A stretch of 64,000 bases of DNA, from assembly GCF_010993975.1 (NCBI RefSeq), contig NZ_JAACZO010000032.1, forward strand, positions 1-64,000. Direction: 5' to 3'. Position numbers and translations under genes: made by a program. Below, in pieces: positions 26,323-34,484 of the stretch (positions within the stretch are counted from its first letter, which is position 1; each line of letters starts with the position of its first letter). The notes beneath the pieces were generated by a model. It worked only from the letters and a program-made list of their open reading frames with translations. It did no database searches and was not told the DNA's origin. This stretch comes from Halomonas faecis. Lineage in GTDB: Bacteria > Pseudomonadota > Gammaproteobacteria > Pseudomonadales > Halomonadaceae.

Positions 26323-27158
26323 CAGGCGTTCTCCTTGTATTCGATCTCTGCCTGGTGCGCGGGACCATCGGCATCGTAGGCATGGAGCGCACAATGGGTG
26401 GCAGACGAGTGGTGCCCCCCGACATGGAACGGGGTGCTGGCGAAAAGGGGGCGAATGCCGCGATAGGTGAAGGCGATGGGACGTCGCTGCGGAAAGCGGC
26501 GGGTGAAACTGCGCAGCATGAACGTGGCGATCATGGGGCCATGGACGACGAGTCCGGGATAGCCTTCCACCTCGGTGGCGTATTGCCGGTCGTAGTGGAT
26601 GCGATGGCTGTTGTAGGTGACGGCCGAATAGCGAAACAGCAGCACCGGGGAGGGATCGATTCTCTCCTTCCATTCCACCCGAGGACTGGGCCGAGAACCG
26701 GGTTGGGTTGCGGGCTTCGGTTCCCGGTAGACGATGCTCTGCTCTTCGCCGATGCAAAGCCGGTCGTGCTGGTAGTAACGGTGCTGAACGGTCACGAACA
26801 GCAGCTTTCCACTCTTGCCCTGCTTTTCATCGACGGCGGTGATGGTGGACTGACGCCGGGCAGGTTCGCCGATGCGCAGCGGTCGATGGAAATGCACGCG
26901 ACCGCCCGCCCACATCCGGTTCTTGCCGTCGATGGGGGGGAGGAGCATGCCCTGCCGTGGATGGCCGTCGCGACCGAGACACGCTTCACTGACGGGCTCC
27001 TGGAAGAATGCCCAGTGCCATAGATGCGGAAGCGGAGCATCGGCAGTCGGTATGTCGTCACCCAATGTCGTGGCGATGCGTTTCGCCAGCTCGAGTGACA
27101 GTCGGTCGTGACTCGTCTCGCGTTTGCCGATCCAACTGCTCAACGTGTCGTCGGTCAT
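26322..27158 (-). CDS. MaoC/HTD2-family acyl-CoA hydratase (itaconyl/mesaconyl-CoA hydratase-like)
   Basis: This 278-residue protein is a double-hotdog hydratase. The N-terminal half carries PLPHLWHWAFFQEPVSEACLG and GRVHFHRPLRIGEPA. The C-terminal half has the hydratase-2 motif with catalytic Asn/His in TYNSHRIHYDRQYATEVEG followed by PGLVVHGPM. This is the HTD2/mesaconyl-C4-CoA hydratase type, used for itaconyl-CoA in itaconate degradation. It would add water to make citramalyl-CoA, the substrate of the CitE-like lyase downstream. It is translationally coupled to the dehydrogenase gene and lies 121 bases after the GntR gene. Specificity is inferred from context. Confidence 0.82.
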   Translation of the reverse strand: MTDDTLSSWIGKRETSHDRLSLELAKRIATTLGDDIPTADAPLPHLWHWAFFQEPVSEACLGRDGHPRQGMLLPPIDGKNRMWAGGRVHFHRPLRIGEPARRQSTITAVDEKQGKSGKLLFVTVQHRYYQHDRLCIGEEQSIVYREPKPATQPGSRPSPRVEWKERIDPSPVLLFRYSAVTYNSHRIHYDRQYATEVEGYPGLVVHGPMIATFMLRSFTRRFPQRRPIAFTYRGIRPLFASTPFHVGGHHSSATHCALHAYDADGPAHQAEIEYKENA

Positions 27159-27201
27159 CGTGTCCTCTCTCCTCGTTGTGTCGAGCCGCAGCGGCGGGCA
27201 T

Positions 27202-27222
27202 GCGGCATCCGGGAGATGCCGC
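27202..27222 (-). terminator. Stem-loop between the GntR gene and the hydratase gene
   Basis: GCGGCATC and GATGCCGC form a perfect eight-base stem around a five-base loop, in the 121-base gap of the reverse-strand operon. There is no U-tract, so an attenuator or mRNA-stability element is as likely as a terminator. Confidence 0.35.
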
Positions 27223-27279
27223 CGACGGAGTGCCGATCGGGCAGGCGTGCGCAGTGACGGTGGCGGACTCGGCCTGAGC

Positions 27280-27981
27280 TCAGGCGGGATCGGAAGCGTT
27301 CAACGTCGGGACGACCTGCTGGCGAAATCGCTCGTACCCTTGCTTGACATGGAGTTCTCCTGCATGGCGAGCCGCTTCGGCATCGCCCTGACGGACGGCG
27401 TCGAGAATGTCCCGGTGCTCGCTGTTGGAGGCGATCATGTGGTCGTGATTGGAAAGCACGATCTTGCGGGCAAGGTTCGACTCGGCGACCAGTTGGTTGT
27501 AGATGGAGGCCGCTCGTTGATGGCCCGCGGCTTCGAGCAGGGCATCGTGAAATTCGATGTTCGCCTGATAATATTCCTGGTAGTGATCGTCCTGCAGATA
27601 GGTGTCCATGGCGTCGATCAGGTCTTGCAGTCGCCGAAGTTGCTCGACGGAAATCTTCTTGGCTGCCTCAGCACAGATGAATCCCGTGACGAGGGCGCGC
27701 ATGTCGTTGTTCTCTTCGAGCTCCTCAGGGCTGACGCGACGAACGAACACGCCCTTGTGGGGAATGCTGATCAACAGTCCGCTGTGCTCCAGGCCTCGTC
27801 TGGCCTCACGTACGATGCCTCGGCTGACGTCGAGCCTGTCGGCGAGATGCTTTTCGTTGATGCGTTCGCCGGGCTTGATGGATCCGCTCGTGATCATGCG
27901 TTCGATTTCTTCCGCGACCTGCGTGGTCAGCGATTTTTCTCGGCGGATGGCGAGGCTTTGGGCAGTGTTCGTAGAAACCAT
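27280..27981 (-). CDS. GntR-family regulator, FadR/FCD subfamily
   Basis: This 233-residue regulator has a winged helix (LTTQVAEEIERMITSGSIKP, INEKHLADRLDVSRGIVREA, LLISIPHKGVFVRRV) and an FCD effector domain with His residues in NIEFHDALLEAAGH and SEHRDILDAV. It sits inside the operon whose catabolic genes it probably controls. The most likely operators are the overlapping palindromes at 30503-30524, between the divergent amidase and NodB-like genes. ATG 27981 is five bases from an AGGA site; the adjacent ATG 27984 is too close. Confidence 0.87.
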   Translation of the reverse strand: MVSTNTAQSLAIRREKSLTTQVAEEIERMITSGSIKPGERINEKHLADRLDVSRGIVREARRGLEHSGLLISIPHKGVFVRRVSPEELEENNDMRALVTGFICAEAAKKISVEQLRRLQDLIDAMDTYLQDDHYQEYYQANIEFHDALLEAAGHQRAASIYNQLVAESNLARKIVLSNHDHMIASNSEHRDILDAVRQGDAEAARHAGELHVKQGYERFRQQVVPTLNASDPA

Positions 27982-28063
27982 CATGTTCCTATCCCCTGGT
28001 GATTCGTGAAGGCTGGCGTTTTTTGGTGGTCTGTCGAGCAAGGTCGAAAGTGGCGCGAAACGG

Positions 28064-29125
28064 TCAGGTTGCCGCCGGTTGTTGGGAGATCCATTTCCAT
28101 ATCGGTATGGCCAGCAGGTTGACGGCAACTGCCCTGAGTGTATGAAACCCGGCGATCAAGGCGACATTGGCCCCTAGTAGCTTGCCGGCCAGGGTCATTT
28201 CCGCCATGCCGCCGCCTGCCGTGCTGAGAATCAGGGTCGTGGGGGAGGCATCGAACAGCCGAGACAGGATCAGTGCCACCAGGGCGGAAGCGAACACCAG
28301 AGCGCATTGAACCGGTATGCCGACGATCAGAGCCCGGGGCAGTGCGGTGATCGTTTGACGAGTGAATCGCAGTCCGAGGGACAGGCCGATGAGCCACTGA
28401 GCGGCGACGATCCAGATCGAGGGCACGCTGCCCGTGGCGATGAGGCCCGTGCTGGAGACGCCAGCAACGGCGATGAGGGCGCCGAGTAGCCAGGCGGCCG
28501 GCAGCTTCAGCAGGTGGCCGATGGCACCGCCCAGCGAACCGATGCACAGGGCGATCAGTAGCGGCCCCGGGCCCAGCATGCTTGCGGCCGAGCCGATGGA
28601 GGATGACGCCTCGGCATGGCTGAACAGCGCTGCGGTGGCCGGCAGCATCAGCACGATCATGCCCACGCGCAGTGCATGCAGGGCACTGATGACCGACTGA
28701 TTGGCGTCATAGCGCTGCCCCAGGTTGGCCATTTCCACCACGCCCCCCGGCAGTAGCGAGAAAAAGGCCGTGGGGCGGTCGACACCGGCAGCCTTGGCGT
28801 ACGGCATTGCCGCGAGGGTGGAGATCATCACCAGGACCACGATGGTTGCCAGGATGGTGGGTATCCACTGCCAAAGCGCTTCGACCGCGGCGGCGGTTAC
28901 CGTCAGGCCCGTGCTGGTCGACAATACGACCAGGCCGGCTCGCTGCAGGGCAGGGGGCAACGGGAAGGGAGCCCCCATGACGGCGGCCATGGCGCCACTG
29001 GCCAGCATGGCGCCGAGCATCCAGCCCAACGGCACTCCCACTCCATCGAGCCAATATCCCAAGGAGAGGGTGGCCGCCACGGTCGCCAGTGGCATGCCGG
29101 CACGCGAGAGCGTCGGGTTAGCCAT
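28064..29125 (-). CDS. AbrB-family membrane protein (PF05145 type), putative transporter
   Basis: This 353-residue polytopic protein has an obvious internal duplication. Two halves repeat the pairs GWMLGAMLASG/AWLLGALIAVAG and LLPGGVVEMANLGQRYDANQ/STAGGGMAEMTLAGKLLGAN, each followed by a conserved LHALR/FHTLR block. This is the membrane AbrB family, unrelated to the DNA-binding AbrB; its function is not settled, and permease or regulator-of-transport roles have been proposed. Here it overlaps the end of the amidase gene by eight bases and precedes the GntR gene, so it may move a substrate or product of the pathway. Confidence 0.8.
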   Translation of the reverse strand: MANPTLSRAGMPLATVAATLSLGYWLDGVGVPLGWMLGAMLASGAMAAVMGAPFPLPPALQRAGLVVLSTSTGLTVTAAAVEALWQWIPTILATIVVLVMISTLAAMPYAKAAGVDRPTAFFSLLPGGVVEMANLGQRYDANQSVISALHALRVGMIVLMLPATAALFSHAEASSSIGSAASMLGPGPLLIALCIGSLGGAIGHLLKLPAAWLLGALIAVAGVSSTGLIATGSVPSIWIVAAQWLIGLSLGLRFTRQTITALPRALIVGIPVQCALVFASALVALILSRLFDASPTTLILSTAGGGMAEMTLAGKLLGANVALIAGFHTLRAVAVNLLAIPIWKWISQQPAAT

Positions 29126-30464
29126 GCTGCAGCCACCAACGAGCGATGTTGCCGAGATGGACGTCGCGGTGGCGTTGGCCGATCACTTGAAGCCCGAAAG
29201 GCATGTCGTCGACGCGCATCACGGGGAGCGAATAGCAGGGCAGTCCCAGGAAGGTGGCATAGACCAGGTTCTTGCGGCTGCCGGAGCTGGCGAGTCCGAC
29301 GGGAGCCGGTCCCGATGCCGAAGGCAGAACCAGGGCGTCGAGTTCTTCGAGCAGCCCATCGCAGCGCGCCATCAAGCCGAGCCGTTGCTCATGAAGCGTT
29401 CGTGCGTCGCTGACGCTCATCCGGCTTCCTTGATCGATCAGGTCGATCATGCGCTGATCGATGCTGCCATCGTTGTCGGCGAGGTATTGGCGATAGGGCC
29501 ATTGCATTTCCAGACCGATCAACTGCAGCGACCAGCGATGCACCCGTTCCAGGTCTTCGCACAAACGCTTCAGGCTGTCATGCCGCGTCGGAGTGACGAC
29601 ATCCACGCCTTGCCGAGCGACCCGCTCCAGGGCTTGGTCGAAGGCGGTACGGCTGGCATCCGATAGCTCGTCGGTACCCGAGGTGAGCAAGACCCCAATG
29701 CGCCGAGGGGGCGTGGCAACGGGTGTGTCGTCGAGCAAGCGACCCGCTTGGCCGGGCCCGGGAGCCTTGACGCTCAGCCAGCCAAGCAGCCCTTGCAAGT
29801 CGTCGAGGTCGCCGGCCATCAAACCCAGGTGGTCGAGGCTGTGGGCGACGGGATGCACGCCCTGTACCGATAGCGTGCCCCAGGTGGGCTTCATGGCGAT
29901 GGTGCCGCAGTAGGAGGCGGGCCGGATCAACGAACCTTGCGTCTGCGTCCCGAAAGCGGCGGCCAGCATGCCGCCGCCTACGGCGGCGGCGGCACCCGAC
30001 GACGAGCCGCCCGGCGTGCGAGCCAGGTCGTGAGGATTGCGCGTTTGCGTCGATACGCCGCCGATGGCGAAGGCCGTCGTCGTCAGCTTGCCGAGCAGCA
30101 GGGCGCCACCTTCCTGGATGGCTTGAAGGCAAGCGGCATCGATGAGCGGACGCGGTGACCAGTCGCGCGGCGTTCCCAGGCGGGTCGGGAAGTCGGCGCT
30201 GTAGATGATGTCCTTGGCGCCGATGGGCAGGCCATCGATCGGTGACAGCGGGTGACCCGACCGCCAGCGGCGGTCCGATTCGTCGGCGGCGCGACGAGCG
30301 GCTTCCGGGTCGTGACAGACGAAGGCCCCCACGGATGGTTCGAGGGCGTCCAGCGTGGCCAGGCGGTCTTCCAGGTAATCGCGAACGGTGTGTCGACCGC
30401 CGCGATTGGCCCGAAGGTGATGCGTGAAGGAAGGCGCGGTCGCGCAGGGTCGTGGTGTCGTCAT
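29118..30464 (-). CDS. Amidase-signature-family hydrolase
   Basis: This 448-residue amidase-signature protein shows the Ser-cisSer-Lys triad region: Lys in LPIGAKDIIYSADF, cis-Ser block TPGGSSSGAAAAVGGG, and the nucleophile Ser in TQTQGSLIRPASYCG, slightly variant from the usual TDTGGSIR. It would hydrolyse a carboxamide to acid and ammonia. GatA is unlikely because no gatB or gatC is nearby. It is the first gene of the reverse-strand operon, divergent from a NodB-like hydrolase, suggesting sequential hydrolysis of a cyclic imide and its half-amide. Start choice: ATG 30464 with a GGAA site; TTG 30497 is the longer option. Confidence 0.85.
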   Translation of the reverse strand: MTTPRPCATAPSFTHHLRANRGGRHTVRDYLEDRLATLDALEPSVGAFVCHDPEAARRAADESDRRWRSGHPLSPIDGLPIGAKDIIYSADFPTRLGTPRDWSPRPLIDAACLQAIQEGGALLLGKLTTTAFAIGGVSTQTRNPHDLARTPGGSSSGAAAAVGGGMLAAAFGTQTQGSLIRPASYCGTIAMKPTWGTLSVQGVHPVAHSLDHLGLMAGDLDDLQGLLGWLSVKAPGPGQAGRLLDDTPVATPPRRIGVLLTSGTDELSDASRTAFDQALERVARQGVDVVTPTRHDSLKRLCEDLERVHRWSLQLIGLEMQWPYRQYLADNDGSIDQRMIDLIDQGSRMSVSDARTLHEQRLGLMARCDGLLEELDALVLPSASGPAPVGLASSGSRKNLVYATFLGLPCYSLPVMRVDDMPFGLQVIGQRHRDVHLGNIARWWLQHG

Positions 30465-30502
30465 GGCGAGTTTCCGGCCGGGAGCGTTTGATGACAAGCT
30501 AC

Positions 30503-30524
30503 AGTCAACTGTTGACAGTTGTCA
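30503..30524. promoter_or_regulatory. Overlapping palindromes, putative GntR operator in a divergent promoter
   Basis: Two dyads overlap: GTCAACTGTTGAC (30503-30515, perfect around a central T) and TTGACAGTTGTCAA (30511-30524, perfect except for the central two bases). They lie 39 bases before the amidase start and 63 bases before the NodB-like gene. A regulator bound here could control both divergent transcripts. The GTCAA/TTGAC arms fit FadR-type GntR sites. Confidence 0.55.
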
Positions 30525-30586
30525 ATGTGGTGCCAATACTGGGCTCCATCGCTAACACAGATGCATAACAACAAGGGTGAGTCGGC

Positions 30587-31465
30587 GTGCAATCCAATCC
30601 ACGAATTCCTTTCGCGATGCCCGGTACGGCCGAGGCGCCTGCCCACTTCCAAGGGAAGCGGGTCGTGATCAATGTCGTCGTCAATGTCGAACATTGGCCT
30701 TACGACAAGCCCATGCCGCGAGCGTTGATGACTGCGCCGCATGGCAAGCCGGCCGAGTCGCCGGACGTCCCCAATTTCTCTTGGGTCGAATACGGCTTGA
30801 GACGCGGGATGCCGAGGTTGCTGAATTTGCTCAACGATCATGGCATTCACGCCTCGGCTACCATGAATTCCAATGTCTGCGACGTGTATCCCGAAGTGGC
30901 TGAGCGTATCGGCGAGGCAGGCTGGGACATCGTGGGCCACGGCGTGATGCAGCAATCGCTGAAAGCCGTCGACGATGAAGTGGCAACGATTCGTGAAAGC
31001 CTGTCCCGCCTGTCCGCGTTCTATGGCAGGCCCATCGAGGGATGGCTGGGTCCGGGAATTGCGCAAACGGCAGACACGGCCGACCACCTGAAGGCGGAGG
31101 GACTCGCTTTCACTCAGGACTGGATGGTCGACGATCAGCCCTGCTGGATGACAACCAAGCACGGCCCCTTGTTGGCACTTCCTTATTCGCTGGAGCTCAA
31201 TGACGTGCCGATATGGGCGATCAATGCCTATGGCTCCGATGAGCTTTATCACCGTGTGAAGTGGACGTTGCCGATTCTTTTGCGAGAGGCGGAAAACACG
31301 ACCCAAGTGTTGACCATCGCTTTGCATCCTCATCTGGTCGGTGTGCCCCACCGTTTCACGTTCTTCGAAAAATTGATCCAGGAACTGGCATCACATCCTG
31401 ATATCACCTTTGCCGGTTCCAATCGAATTGCGGAGTGGTTCATTGCAGAAAGACCTGCTGGATGA
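30587..31465 (+). CDS. NodB-like (polysaccharide deacetylase superfamily) hydrolase, imidase/allantoinase-like
   Basis: This 292-residue protein belongs to the NodB-like TIM-barrel superfamily as used by PuuE-type allantoinases and bacterial imidases. Features are VINVVVNVEHWPYDKPMPRA, a His in AGWDIVGHGVMQQ, GWLGPGIAQTADTADHLKAE and the late LTIALHPHLVGVPHR. It has no signal peptide, so true extracellular polysaccharide deacetylation is unlikely. The length agrees with imidases of about 290 residues (from memory). Opposite an amidase gene, ring opening of a cyclic imide or ureide is a reasonable inference. The GTG start follows a GGTGAG site. TRAP importer genes follow on the same strand. 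Confidence 0.78.
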   Translation: MQSNPRIPFAMPGTAEAPAHFQGKRVVINVVVNVEHWPYDKPMPRALMTAPHGKPAESPDVPNFSWVEYGLRRGMPRLLNLLNDHGIHASATMNSNVCDVYPEVAERIGEAGWDIVGHGVMQQSLKAVDDEVATIRESLSRLSAFYGRPIEGWLGPGIAQTADTADHLKAEGLAFTQDWMVDDQPCWMTTKHGPLLALPYSLELNDVPIWAINAYGSDELYHRVKWTLPILLREAENTTQVLTIALHPHLVGVPHRFTFFEKLIQELASHPDITFAGSNRIAEWFIAERPAG

Positions 31466-31516
31466 ATGACTTGCAATAACAAGAAAGACCGAACTCAGAA
31501 TAGTTGGAGGTTAACA

Positions 31517-32482
31517 ATGAAAAAGGCTCTAACGACAGCCGGTATCCTGGCGGCCATGGGCTTTGCGACGACGGCCTCTGCCGAGACGACGTGGAATATG
31601 GCCACTCCCTATCCGGAGGCTGAATTTCACACTCAGAACATCAATCGTTTTGCGGAAGATGTCAGCGAAATGACGGGCGGTGAATTGAACATCACCATCC
31701 ATTCTGGCCAGTCGCTGTTCAAGCATCCTGAAATTCGCCGTGCCGTTCGAACCGGTCAAGTCGCGGCCGGTGAGATCATGATGAGCAACCTCGCGAATGA
31801 AGATCCGATGTATTCCGTGGATGCCATTCCGTTCCTGATCGATGGATACGACAAGGCCGAGGCGCTCTGGGACGCCCAGCGCCCCTTCGTCGAGGAGCGT
31901 ATGGCGGATGATGGGCTGGTACTGCTCTATGCCGTTCCCTGGCCGGGTCAGGGTTTCTTTACGACGAAAGAAATCAACGACATATCCGACATGGAGGGTG
32001 TTCGTTTCCGGACCTACAACTCGATGACCGAAGAGATGGCGACGTTGATGGAGGCGACTCCGACGACGGTAGAGGCGGTCGAGATTCCTCAGGCTTTCTC
32101 CGCAGGCGTGGTCGACGCCATGGTAACGTCGGCAGCGACGGGGCACCGGACGGAAGCTTGGGAGTTTTCGGAGTATTACTATGACCTTCAGGCCTGGCTT
32201 CCGAAGAACATGATCTTCGTCAGCCAGAATGCATTCGATGCGCTGCCGGAAGAACAGCAGAAGGCGGTACTGGATGCCGCTCAGGAAGCGGAAACTCGCG
32301 GTTGGGAAATGAGCGAAGCGGTATTCGAGGAATCGACCGCCGACCTGGGCGAGAGGATGACCATTCTCGAGCCTTCTGACACCCTTCGCCAGCAGCTCAA
32401 CGAGATTGGGAAGACGATGGCTTCCGAGTGGTCCGAAGAGGTCGGTCCGGATGGCCAGACCGTGCTCGAGGCGATTGAGTAA
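31517..32482 (+). CDS. TRAP transporter solute-binding protein, DctP type
   Basis: This 321-residue periplasmic protein has a signal peptide (MKKALTTAGILAAMGFATTASA) and the DctP fold: TWNMATPYPEAEFHTQNINRF, FFTTKEINDISDMEGVRFRT with the conserved Arg that clamps a ligand carboxylate, and a typical C-terminus. It delivers an organic acid to the DctQM permease encoded next. ATG 31517 has a GGAGG site six bases upstream. The importer probably brings in the dicarboxylate or half-amide used by the flanking genes. Confidence 0.92.
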   Translation: MKKALTTAGILAAMGFATTASAETTWNMATPYPEAEFHTQNINRFAEDVSEMTGGELNITIHSGQSLFKHPEIRRAVRTGQVAAGEIMMSNLANEDPMYSVDAIPFLIDGYDKAEALWDAQRPFVEERMADDGLVLLYAVPWPGQGFFTTKEINDISDMEGVRFRTYNSMTEEMATLMEATPTTVEAVEIPQAFSAGVVDAMVTSAATGHRTEAWEFSEYYYDLQAWLPKNMIFVSQNAFDALPEEQQKAVLDAAQEAETRGWEMSEAVFEESTADLGERMTILEPSDTLRQQLNEIGKTMASEWSEEVGPDGQTVLEAIE

Positions 32483-32557
32483 GTCTGTGACGGATGCATG
32501 GGGTGGGTCGGCGCACTGCGCTGGCCCTCCATCTTCAATCGCAAAAGGCGCAAAATC

Positions 32558-33073
32558 ATGTTGTCGAGCTTGCTGGACCGCGTGTTTCGCATTTCAGGTG
32601 CGTTGGCAGGTGTCTTCCTCGTCGTCATTGCCGTGCTCGTCGTTGCACAGATCGTGGGTCGCCTCATCGGAGTGCAAATTCCCGGCGCCAACGAGTTCGC
32701 CGGTTACTCTCTAGCCGCTACGAGTTTTCTTGGCCTGGCATATTCCTTTCGCCAGGGGGCCCACATTCGCGTCACCTTGCTCACCGATCAACTGCCTCAG
32801 GCCATGAGGCGCTGGGTGCTGGTGATGGCATTGGCACTGGCTTCCTCGATGGTCATCTACCTCGCTTACAACACTATGGTCATGGTGTACCTGAGCTGGG
32901 ATTTCGGAGAAATGTCATCGGGTATCATCAGCTACCCATTGTGGATTCCTCAGTTGTCCATGGCGATTGGTATGGTGCTTTTTTCCATGGCTTTGATCGA
33001 GGATCTCGTTCGGACTTTGCTGGGGATGTCGCCAAATTTCGAAAAGAATAAAGAGTCCCTAGGGGTGGATTGA
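32558..33073 (+). CDS. TRAP transporter small permease, DctQ type
   Basis: This 171-residue protein has four hydrophobic segments, the DctQ layout, with the conserved GANEFAGYSLAATSFLGLAYSF region. It pairs with DctM in the inner membrane. ATG 32558 is chosen because the frame from 32498 adds a short unconvincing leader. The gene ends three bases before dctM. Confidence 0.88.
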   Translation: MLSSLLDRVFRISGALAGVFLVVIAVLVVAQIVGRLIGVQIPGANEFAGYSLAATSFLGLAYSFRQGAHIRVTLLTDQLPQAMRRWVLVMALALASSMVIYLAYNTMVMVYLSWDFGEMSSGIISYPLWIPQLSMAIGMVLFSMALIEDLVRTLLGMSPNFEKNKESLGVD

Positions 33074-33075
33074 CC

Positions 33076-34377
33076 ATGGATGTTTCACTGATCGGTATCA
33101 TCGTTGCTTCATTCATGCTGCTGCTCCTTGCCTCTGGGATCTGGGTAGGCATCACGTTACTGACGGCGGGGCTTTTCAGTATCGTGTTGTTTTCCGCTGC
33201 GCCCGCCGGGTCGATTCAGGCCACGGTGGTCTGGGGGCAGAGTTCCAGCTGGGCACTGACGGCGTTGCCGCTATTCATCTGGATGGGGGAAATACTTTTC
33301 AGAACGCGCCTGGCGAAAGACATGTTCGAAGGGTTGACTCCGTGGCTTGCCGGTTTTCCCGGTCGGCTCAAGCATGTCAATGTCGTGAGCTGCGGTATCT
33401 TCGCCGCCGTTTCCGGCTCGTCGGCTGCCACTACGGCAACGATTGGGAAGATCACCATCCCTGAGCTCCTTCAGCGTGGTTATCATCCCAAGCTGGTGAT
33501 CGGCAGCCTGGCCGGCTCGTCTACGCTGGGATTCCTGATTCCACCCTCCATCATTCTGATCGTTTATGGCGTCGCTGCTGACGTTTCGATCAGTCGGCTT
33601 TTCATTGCCGGTGTCATTCCAGGATTGATGTTGATGGCGCTTTTCATGGGATATCTGGCGATTTGGTCCTTGCTGAATCCGGACAAGGTTCCGCCCAGAG
33701 AACCGAGCATTCCATTGCGAGAGCGAGTGAGACGCTCTACCAAGCTTTTTCCCATTCTGCTTTTGATGGTAGCGGTCATCGGCTCTATCTATCTTGGGAT
33801 AGCGACGGCGACGGAAGCCGCTGCCGTTGGTGTCGTCGGTGCGCTGGTGCTGGCTTACGTGACGGGGTCGCTTAACTTGCAAACGCTGCGAGAGAGCGTC
33901 ATGGGTGCCATGATGACGAGTTGCATGGTTACCTTGATTCTTGCCGGAGCGGCTTTCCTGTCCGTTGCCATGGGGTATACCGGCATTCCTCGTGAGCTGG
34001 CTCTGTGGGTGGGGTCGCTCGGCTTGAGTCAGTTCGAGCTGTTGATTGCACTGACCCTGCTTTTCATCGTTCTTGGATGTTTTCTGGACGGTATCTCGAT
34101 CGTCGTGCTGACGGCGGCAGTGATCATGCCCATCATCGATCAGGCGGGCGTCGATCCGATCTGGTTCGGAATCTTCATCGTGATAGTGATCGAGATGTCG
34201 CAAATCACGCCGCCGGTCGGGATCAACTTGTTCATTCTCCAATCCATGACCGGGAAAAACCTGCTTTATGTTGCGGGTGCCGCTTTCCCATTTTTCCTGT
34301 TGCTGGTCGTGGCCACGGTTCTGCTCATCGTCTTTCCGGAGATTGCTACGTTTCTACCCGATACGGTTCGAGGTTAG
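33076..34377 (+). CDS. TRAP transporter large permease, DctM type
   Basis: This 433-residue protein has about twelve hydrophobic segments and the DctM signatures VSGSSAATTATIGKITIPEL and SSTLGFLIPPSIILIVYGV. It carries the sodium-coupled translocation path. It directly follows dctQ with an AGGGGTGG ribosome site overlapping the dctQ end. The DctP, DctQ and DctM genes form a complete importer. Confidence 0.92.
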   Translation: MDVSLIGIIVASFMLLLLASGIWVGITLLTAGLFSIVLFSAAPAGSIQATVVWGQSSSWALTALPLFIWMGEILFRTRLAKDMFEGLTPWLAGFPGRLKHVNVVSCGIFAAVSGSSAATTATIGKITIPELLQRGYHPKLVIGSLAGSSTLGFLIPPSIILIVYGVAADVSISRLFIAGVIPGLMLMALFMGYLAIWSLLNPDKVPPREPSIPLRERVRRSTKLFPILLLMVAVIGSIYLGIATATEAAAVGVVGALVLAYVTGSLNLQTLRESVMGAMMTSCMVTLILAGAAFLSVAMGYTGIPRELALWVGSLGLSQFELLIALTLLFIVLGCFLDGISIVVLTAAVIMPIIDQAGVDPIWFGIFIVIVIEMSQITPPVGINLFILQSMTGKNLLYVAGAAFPFFLLLVVATVLLIVFPEIATFLPDTVRG

Positions 34378-34445
34378 CGGGATCGTCCTGATCGCCTGAG
34401 TCGGTCAAATGAATCATCTAGCTGTCGGTGCATGGTCGGTGCGCC

Positions 34446-34462
34446 ATGGCGGAGTGCGCCAT
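34446..34462 (+). other. Small stem-loop between dctM and the first MmgE/PrpD gene
   Basis: ATGGCG and CGCCAT pair around a five-base loop in the 107-base gap before the MmgE/PrpD gene. There is no U-tract. It may mark an mRNA processing point or be incidental. Confidence 0.25.
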
Positions 34463-34484
34463 ATCAACCTAAAAGAAGGATTGC

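Noticed and set aside
27124..28002. 292-residue forward frame over the GntR gene
   Set aside because: The reverse strand has an unmistakable GntR winged helix and FCD domain; the forward frame is a shadow.
29118..30464. GatA subunit of the amidotransferase
   Set aside because: No gatB or gatC nearby and the gene lies in a catabolic operon with a variant nucleophile motif.
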